In this document: in pieces, positions 30,755 to 34,398 of the stretch
Layout of the letters: the number at the start of each line of letters is the position of its first letter
How positions within the stretch are numbered: position 1 is the stretch's first letter
From: JBBSVE01 sp038233815
GTDB taxonomy: Bacteria > Pseudomonadota > Alphaproteobacteria > Rhodobacterales > Rhodobacteraceae
Direction of reading: 5' to 3'
DNA: 34,398 bases
Assembly: GCA_038233815.1 (NCBI GenBank)
Contig: JBBSVE010000011.1
Span: 1-34,398, forward strand
Notes under the pieces: generated by a model
What the model saw: only the letters and a program-made list of their open reading frames with translations
The model's database searches: none
Told to the model about the DNA's origin: nothing
Position numbers and translations under genes: made by a program

Positions 30755-32173
30755 ATGAACGCCCGCACGCTCTACGACAAGATCTGGGACGATCACCTCG
30801 TCGATCAGGCGCCCGACGGCACCTGCCTGCTCTATATCGACCGCCATCTCGTGCATGAGGTGACGAGCCCGCAAGCGTTCGAGGGTCTGCGCCTCAGCGG
30901 ACGGCGCGTGCGCGCGCCCGAAAAGACCATCGCCGTGCCGGATCACAACGTGCCGACGACCGAAGGCCGCGACGTCAGGATCGACAATCCCGAAAGCCGC
31001 ATCCAGGTGGAGGCGCTTGACAGGAACGCGAAGGATTTCGGGATCAATTATTACCCCGTCTCCGACGTCCGGCAGGGGATCGTGCATATCGTCGGGCCGG
31101 AACAGGGCTGGACGCTGCCCGGCATGACGGTCGTGTGCGGCGACAGCCATACCGCGACCCACGGCGCGTTCGGCGCGCTGGCGCACGGCATCGGCACCTC
31201 GGAGGTGGAGCATGTGCTGGCCACCCAGACCCTGATCCAGCGCAAGGGCCGCAACATGAAGGTGGAGATCACCGGCTCGTTGCGCCCCGGCGTCACGGCC
31301 AAGGACATCACCCTGTCGGTGATCGGCGCCACCGGCACGGCGGGCGGCACCGGCTATGTCATCGAATATTGCGGGCAGGCGATCCGGGAATTGTCCATGG
31401 AAGGCCGCATGACGGTCTGCAACATGGCGATCGAGGGCGGCGCCCGCGCGGGCCTGATCGCGCCCGACGAAAAGACCTTCGCCTATTGCAAGGGCCGCCC
31501 GCATGCGCCCGAGGGTGCGGCTTGGGACGCGGCCGTCGCCTGGTGGTCTACGCTGCATTCCGACGTTGAGGCCGCATGGGACAAGGTCGTGACACTGAAG
31601 GCTGAGGACATCGCCCCCGTCGTCACCTGGGGCACCTCGCCCGAAGACGTGCTCCCGATCACCGGCACCGTGCCCAGCCCGCAGGATTTCGAGGGCGGCA
31701 AGGTGGAGGCGGTGCAGCGGAGCCTCGACTACATGGGCCTGACACCGGGGCAAAAGCTGTCCGACATCGCCATCGACACGGTCTTCATCGGGTCATGCAC
31801 CAACGGCCGGATCGAGGATCTGCGCGCCGCCGCCGCGATCCTGAAGGGCAAGGTCAAGAAGGATGGCCTGCGCGCGATTGTCGTTCCCGGCTCCGGCCTC
31901 GTGCGCGCGCAGGCGGAGGCGGAGGGGCTGGCCCAGATCTTCATCGACGCGGGCTTCGAATGGCGGCTCGCGGGCTGCTCCATGTGTCTTGCGATGAACC
32001 CCGATCAGCTGAGCCCGGGCGAACGCTGCGCCGCCACCAGCAACCGCAACTTCGAGGGACGTCAGGGTCGGGGCGGGCGCACGCATCTTCTGTCGCCGCA
32101 GATGGCGGCGGCGGCCGCGATCACGGGGCGGCTGACCGATGTGCGCACGATGCTCGGCGACGCGGAGGCCTGA
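30755..32173 (+). CDS. leuC: 3-isopropylmalate dehydratase large subunit
   Basis: Aconitase-family [4Fe-4S] subunit that isomerises 2- to 3-isopropylmalate in leucine synthesis together with LeuD. The 472-residue protein starts NARTLYDKIWDDHLVDQ and has the cluster cysteines Cys348 (FIGSCTNGR), Cys408 and Cys411 (GCSMCLAMN). GDSHTATHGAFGALAHGIGT and SNRNFEGRQGRGGRTHLLSP are also present. AAGGA lies upstream of the ATG. Its 278-base leader contains two terminator-like hairpins. leuD, usually close downstream in this family of bacteria, is not found in the remaining 2.2 kb; surface-protein genes stand there instead. Confidence 0.97.
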   Translation: MNARTLYDKIWDDHLVDQAPDGTCLLYIDRHLVHEVTSPQAFEGLRLSGRRVRAPEKTIAVPDHNVPTTEGRDVRIDNPESRIQVEALDRNAKDFGINYYPVSDVRQGIVHIVGPEQGWTLPGMTVVCGDSHTATHGAFGALAHGIGTSEVEHVLATQTLIQRKGRNMKVEITGSLRPGVTAKDITLSVIGATGTAGGTGYVIEYCGQAIRELSMEGRMTVCNMAIEGGARAGLIAPDEKTFAYCKGRPHAPEGAAWDAAVAWWSTLHSDVEAAWDKVVTLKAEDIAPVVTWGTSPEDVLPITGTVPSPQDFEGGKVEAVQRSLDYMGLTPGQKLSDIAIDTVFIGSCTNGRIEDLRAAAAILKGKVKKDGLRAIVVPGSGLVRAQAEAEGLAQIFIDAGFEWRLAGCSMCLAMNPDQLSPGERCAATSNRNFEGRQGRGGRTHLLSPQMAAAAAITGRLTDVRTMLGDAEA

Positions 32174-32192
32174 CCGGTGGGGTGATTCGCGG

Positions 32193-32231
32193 CGTTTCCC
32201 GTCCTTGCATTGCAGGGCTGAACGGGGAGCG
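32193..32231 (+). terminator. Hairpin downstream of leuC
   Basis: CGTTTCCCGT (32193-32202) pairs with ACGGGGAGCG (32222-32231) with two G-U pairs, and encloses a smaller stem. It begins 19 bases after the leuC stop but lacks a U-tract, so a terminator role is uncertain. Confidence 0.35.
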
Positions 32232-32424
32232 TCGCGCACAACTCCGCCGTGTGGGTTGTTCTCCATACCCTCCGCTTCGATTCGCCCCCTAGTTGAAATG
32301 ATGCGAGGCAGTTAAGGAAAATTTTACAAATACCACCCCCGAAAGCCATATACGGCGGATTTCCGCTTCCCAACCCTGACCCATGGGCATAAGACCGCAT
32401 CGTGGCTTTCAGGAGTTAAAGAGT

Positions 32425-33099
32425 ATGCGTATTAAATCTGGTTTGTTCGGTATTGTGGCTGCCGCGTTCGTCGCCACCACTGCCTCCTCCGCGACCGTGA
32501 CTCTGCAGTATGATGGCGGCACATCCAACGGGACCGCCAAGATCCTGCAGGCCCCGGTCGCGGTCGTCGGTGGCTTGAAGACGACCTACGGCGCCTTCGG
32601 TTTCAACATGACGGACACGACCGGCAAGCTCGGCAGCTTCGTCGCGTGGTGTCTCGACGTGACCCACTGGCTGTCGCAGGGCACGGCCTCCTATTCGACG
32701 ACATCCACGCCCTTTACGAACAGCTACGGCCTCGACGGCAATGCCCGGATGCGCATCCAGTCGATGTTCGATGCAAATTACAAGACGCTCGACACGTCGA
32801 ACCGCAAGGAGGCCGCGTCGTTCCAAGCCGCGCTGTGGGACTCGGTCTATGACACCGACGGCGATGTGACGAAGGGTCTGTTCCGTGTCAGCGGCGGCGA
32901 CCTCAGCAAAGCCAACGGCTACCTTGAGGCTGCGATGAATTACGCCGGGCCGAAGCTCTACAACCTGACGTTCCTGCAGAGCAACGCCAACAACCAGAAC
33001 CTCGTCACGGTGTCGCCGGTGCCGGTGCCTGCCGCCGGTCTTCTGCTGCTGGCCGGTCTGGGCGGTATCGCCGCCCTGCGTCGCCGCAAGTCGGTCTGA
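32425..33099 (+). CDS. VPLPA-CTERM surface protein with a thioester-like Cys/Gln signature
   Basis: Exported protein of 224 residues: signal peptide (about 1-22, ending TTASSA), an unrecognised domain, and a C-terminal exosortase-type sorting signal with VPVPA at 199-203, a hydrophobic segment and RRRK at 219-222. Such proteins are cleaved by an exosortase/archaeosortase-type enzyme and released to, or anchored on, the cell surface. The mature protein has one cysteine, Cys76 in SFVAWCLDVTHWLSQ, and a glutamine, Gln134, in AASFQAALWDSVYDTDG. This pair resembles the [YFL]C and hydrophobic-Q-x-hydrophobic motifs of thioester (TED) adhesin domains. That is inference. GGAG lies upstream of the ATG. 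The 251-base upstream gap holds an AT-rich stretch (about 32290-32335). No exosortase gene is in the window. Confidence 0.85.
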   Translation: MRIKSGLFGIVAAAFVATTASSATVTLQYDGGTSNGTAKILQAPVAVVGGLKTTYGAFGFNMTDTTGKLGSFVAWCLDVTHWLSQGTASYSTTSTPFTNSYGLDGNARMRIQSMFDANYKTLDTSNRKEAASFQAALWDSVYDTDGDVTKGLFRVSGGDLSKANGYLEAAMNYAGPKLYNLTFLQSNANNQNLVTVSPVPVPAAGLLLLAGLGGIAALRRRKSV

Positions 33100-33112
33100 C
33101 GTTGGTATCCAA

Positions 33113-33147
33113 TTAGCGAGTGGACGACATTATCAGTTTAGCGAGTG
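33113..33147. repeat. 10-bp direct repeat between the VPLPA-CTERM genes
   Basis: TTAGCGAGTG occurs at 33113-33122 and again at 33138-33147, in an AT-richer strip just after the first VPLPA-CTERM gene and before its terminator. Possibly a remnant of a duplication or a target-site scar; nothing further is visible. Confidence 0.4.
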
Positions 33148-33149
33148 CA

Positions 33150-33180
33150 GGGCTCCGCCGGAAGGCGGGGCCCTTTTCTT
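33150..33180 (+). terminator. Intrinsic terminator of the first VPLPA-CTERM gene
   Basis: GGGCTCCGCC (33150-33159) pairs with GGCGGGGCCC (33164-33173) with one G-U pair around a GGAA tetraloop. It is followed by TTTTCTT on the plus strand. Confidence 0.9.
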
Positions 33181-33213
33181 GCGTCGAAGGCTGACCCGCT
33201 GCGCCCATGAAAA

Positions 33214-33243
33214 CGCCCGGAAACAAACTTCTGTTTCCGGGCG
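33214..33243 (-). terminator. Intrinsic terminator of the second VPLPA-CTERM gene
   Basis: Perfect 12-bp stem CGCCCGGAAACA / TGTTTCCGGGCG with a six-base loop (33226-33231). On the minus strand it is followed by TTTTC. It lies 32 bases beyond the stop of the minus-strand gene. Confidence 0.9.
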
Positions 33244-33275
33244 CGATGTTTGCCAGCCTTGTCGCGATGGCGCCT

Positions 33276-34043
33276 TCAGCCGCGGCGACGACGGACCAGA
33301 CCGAAGAGCGCAAGCCCGCCGGCCAGCAGCGGGAACCCGGCCGGGATCGGAATCGCGCCATCGGCCGGGGGCACTACGACCTCACCCCGCTTGCCGAAGC
33401 GGATGCTGTCGATCGCGAACCCGTCCGTTTCCGCGCCGACAAGATCGAGGAACACGCCCGCGATGTCGGCCTGATCCGACACAAGGCCCAGGAACTCGAT
33501 CCCGAGACCGGTGTTGGCCACCGACCCGATCAGCGCGCCCGCGCGGTTGAACGCCGTGATGGCGGTCGATCCCGCCGCATTGAAGAAGCCTCCGTCGAAG
33601 CCTACGCCGAACTGATCCATGTCGAACAGGAACGCGATCGGACCATTGAACTGCGGCGTTCCGCTGAGAACCGGGCTATTGGGCGCGGAGCCGTCAATGG
33701 TGATGAAGGTCGGAAACGCCGCCGGATCGAGGCTCAGCGACGCGGTAGGATTGCCCACGACGCAGGCGCTGGCGGCCGCTCCGGGGCAGTCGGTTGCCGC
33801 ATTGGCGCTTTGTCCCTGGCCCTCGAACCAGCCGCCAAAAGTAACGGTGGGAGAGTCCGCGCCACCGCCGTAATCGGCAGGGTTATAGGTCGGATCCTGC
33901 GTGCCGCCTGCGTTTTCGCTGAAGGTGATGAGCCCCGCGCCCGAGACGAAGTTCGCCGCCTCGACTCGCACGACGGCCGCATCGGCAGCATGGACCGTGC
34001 CCATCAGCAGCAGGGTGGCGGTGAGGCGATGCGTAGTGTTCAT
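33276..34043 (-). CDS. VPLPA-CTERM sorting domain surface protein
   Basis: Exported protein of 255 residues with a signal peptide (about 1-22, ending HAADA) and an extracellular domain rich in Gly, Asp, Phe and Asn. It carries a C-terminal sorting signal at 231-255 (IPIPAGFPLLAGGLALFGLV followed by RRRRG). The domain contains FLFDMDQFGVGFDGGFFNAAG, GLGIEFLGLVSDQADIAGVF and DGFAIDSIRFG. I have the impression this beta-rich pattern recurs in PEP/VPLPA-CTERM proteins with no assigned function. Cys86 and Cys94 may form a disulfide. AAGGA lies before the ATG at 34043. It is convergent with the other VPLPA-CTERM gene and has its own terminator. A dyad lies in its upstream region (34104-34118). Confidence 0.85.
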   Translation of the reverse strand: MNTTHRLTATLLLMGTVHAADAAVVRVEAANFVSGAGLITFSENAGGTQDPTYNPADYGGGADSPTVTFGGWFEGQGQSANAATDCPGAAASACVVGNPTASLSLDPAAFPTFITIDGSAPNSPVLSGTPQFNGPIAFLFDMDQFGVGFDGGFFNAAGSTAITAFNRAGALIGSVANTGLGIEFLGLVSDQADIAGVFLDLVGAETDGFAIDSIRFGKRGEVVVPPADGAIPIPAGFPLLAGGLALFGLVRRRRG

Positions 34044-34103
34044 GAGTCTGATCCTTACACTGTGAAAGAATTGCCTCCGCCCCATTTGCGGATCGCCCTT
34101 TCA

Positions 34104-34118
34104 ACAACCGCAGGTTGT
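34104..34118. promoter_or_regulatory. Dyad upstream of the second VPLPA-CTERM gene
   Basis: Inverted repeat ACAACC-GCA-GGTTGT, 61 bases upstream of the ATG at 34043. A possible operator; no family can be assigned. Nothing else convincing is seen between 34044 and 34200 apart from a short GC-rich stem near 34180-34200. Confidence 0.3.
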
Positions 34119-34200
34119 CGGTTCGGTGACCATTCGGCAACTCTTTCCTCTGCGCCCCCGACTGGAGGCCATCAGGCCAGACGGCCGCCAGTAGGCGGTC

Positions 34201-34398
34201 TCAACCGGTCGTCGCAACACAGACATTTTGCGCGGCAAGCAAGTGGGCGTCCAGTGTTTCTGCTGGGGCTCGCCATTCGAGGGTCTTGCGCGGCCGGCCA
34301 TTGAGCGCGGCGGCGACAGCCTGGAGGTCGTCGGGCCCGTGCAGGCTGAGGTCTGTGCCGTTGGGAAAGTACTGGCGCCACAGCCCATTGGTGTTCTC
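34201..34398 (-). mobile_element. IS30-family transposase, C-terminal part (5' end outside window)
   Basis: The minus strand from the right edge encodes 65 residues ending in TGA at 34203-34201. The sequence begins ENTNGLWRQYFPNGTDLSL, which is the final part of the IS30 DDE core. The first residue is the catalytic glutamate of the motif that reads ENTNG in this family. LNGRPRKTLEWRAPAE continues the family-typical LNxRPRK-x-L-x-x-x-xP element. The element therefore enters the window from the right. Its terminal inverted repeat should lie just left of 34200 but cannot be identified without the other end. Whether the copy is intact is unknown. Confidence 0.85.

Noticed and set aside
30546..30758. 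70-codon plus-strand reading frame ending in an ATGA overlap with leuC
   Set aside because: Its sequence is Pro/Arg-rich without motifs and it runs straight through the terminator-like hairpins; it also lacks leucine codon runs expected of a leader peptide.
1..34398. CRISPR arrays, tRNA, rRNA, prophage or plasmid functions
   Set aside because: No repeat-spacer pattern, no clover-leaf or CCA-ended candidates, and no integrase or replication genes were seen.

Overview
The window is a chromosomal stretch of a high-GC alphaproteobacterium, most likely a member of the Rhodobacteraceae (Roseobacter/Rhodobacter group). The reasons are the family-typical proteins (a DUF6478 protein, the membrane ferritin MbfA preceded by an Irr-type iron control element, a PBP1A with a two-cysteine insert, VPLPA-CTERM surface proteins) and the housekeeping order rsfS-rlmH-...-gpmI-...-ctpA-rppH. 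Almost all of the sequence is coding, genes are tightly packed, and no gene-free stretch exceeds 300 bases. I see no tRNA, rRNA or CRISPR array.

Left part (1-14.5 kb). glnK and amtB (minus; amtB runs off the left edge) form the ammonium sensing and uptake operon, divergent from a bifunctional class A penicillin-binding protein. A two-gene type I secretion unit follows (PrtD-like ABC exporter and HlyD-like adaptor), then a run of small metabolic genes on the plus strand: RidA, glycerophosphodiester phosphodiesterase, a FemAB-like acyltransferase, a glutathione S-transferase and pterin-4a-carbinolamine dehydratase. The last of these overlaps the end of convergent rnd. A Prx5-type peroxiredoxin is divergent from an NAD(P)H:ferredoxin/rubredoxin reductase-type flavoprotein that is translationally coupled to rsmD.

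Middle part (14.5-23.7 kb). A HAD hydrolase converges on map (type I methionine aminopeptidase), with a perfect 19-bp palindrome covering both stop codons. Divergent from map is a compact operon of a CinA-type MoCF-domain protein, a GNAT acetyltransferase and an OmpA-domain protein, converging on a LysR regulator. A DUF6478 protein and ilvD follow on the minus strand. ilvD is divergent from mbfA, whose promoter carries a good iron control element.

Right part (23.2-34.4 kb). The minus strand holds rppH, ctpA, gpmI, a DedA-family membrane protein, a small secreted protein, rlmH, rsfS and an MscS-family channel. leuC is divergent from the channel gene and has a leader with two tandem terminator-like hairpins, suggesting attenuation. 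leuD does not follow leuC. Instead two convergent VPLPA-CTERM surface-protein genes, separated by two back-to-back intrinsic terminators, lie next to the 3' end of an IS30-family transposase at the window edge. This terminal segment is locally more AT-rich and looks like an accessory insertion. The most interesting candidate is the first VPLPA-CTERM protein: its only cysteine and a downstream glutamine motif resemble the Cys-Gln thioester signature of covalently adhering surface proteins.
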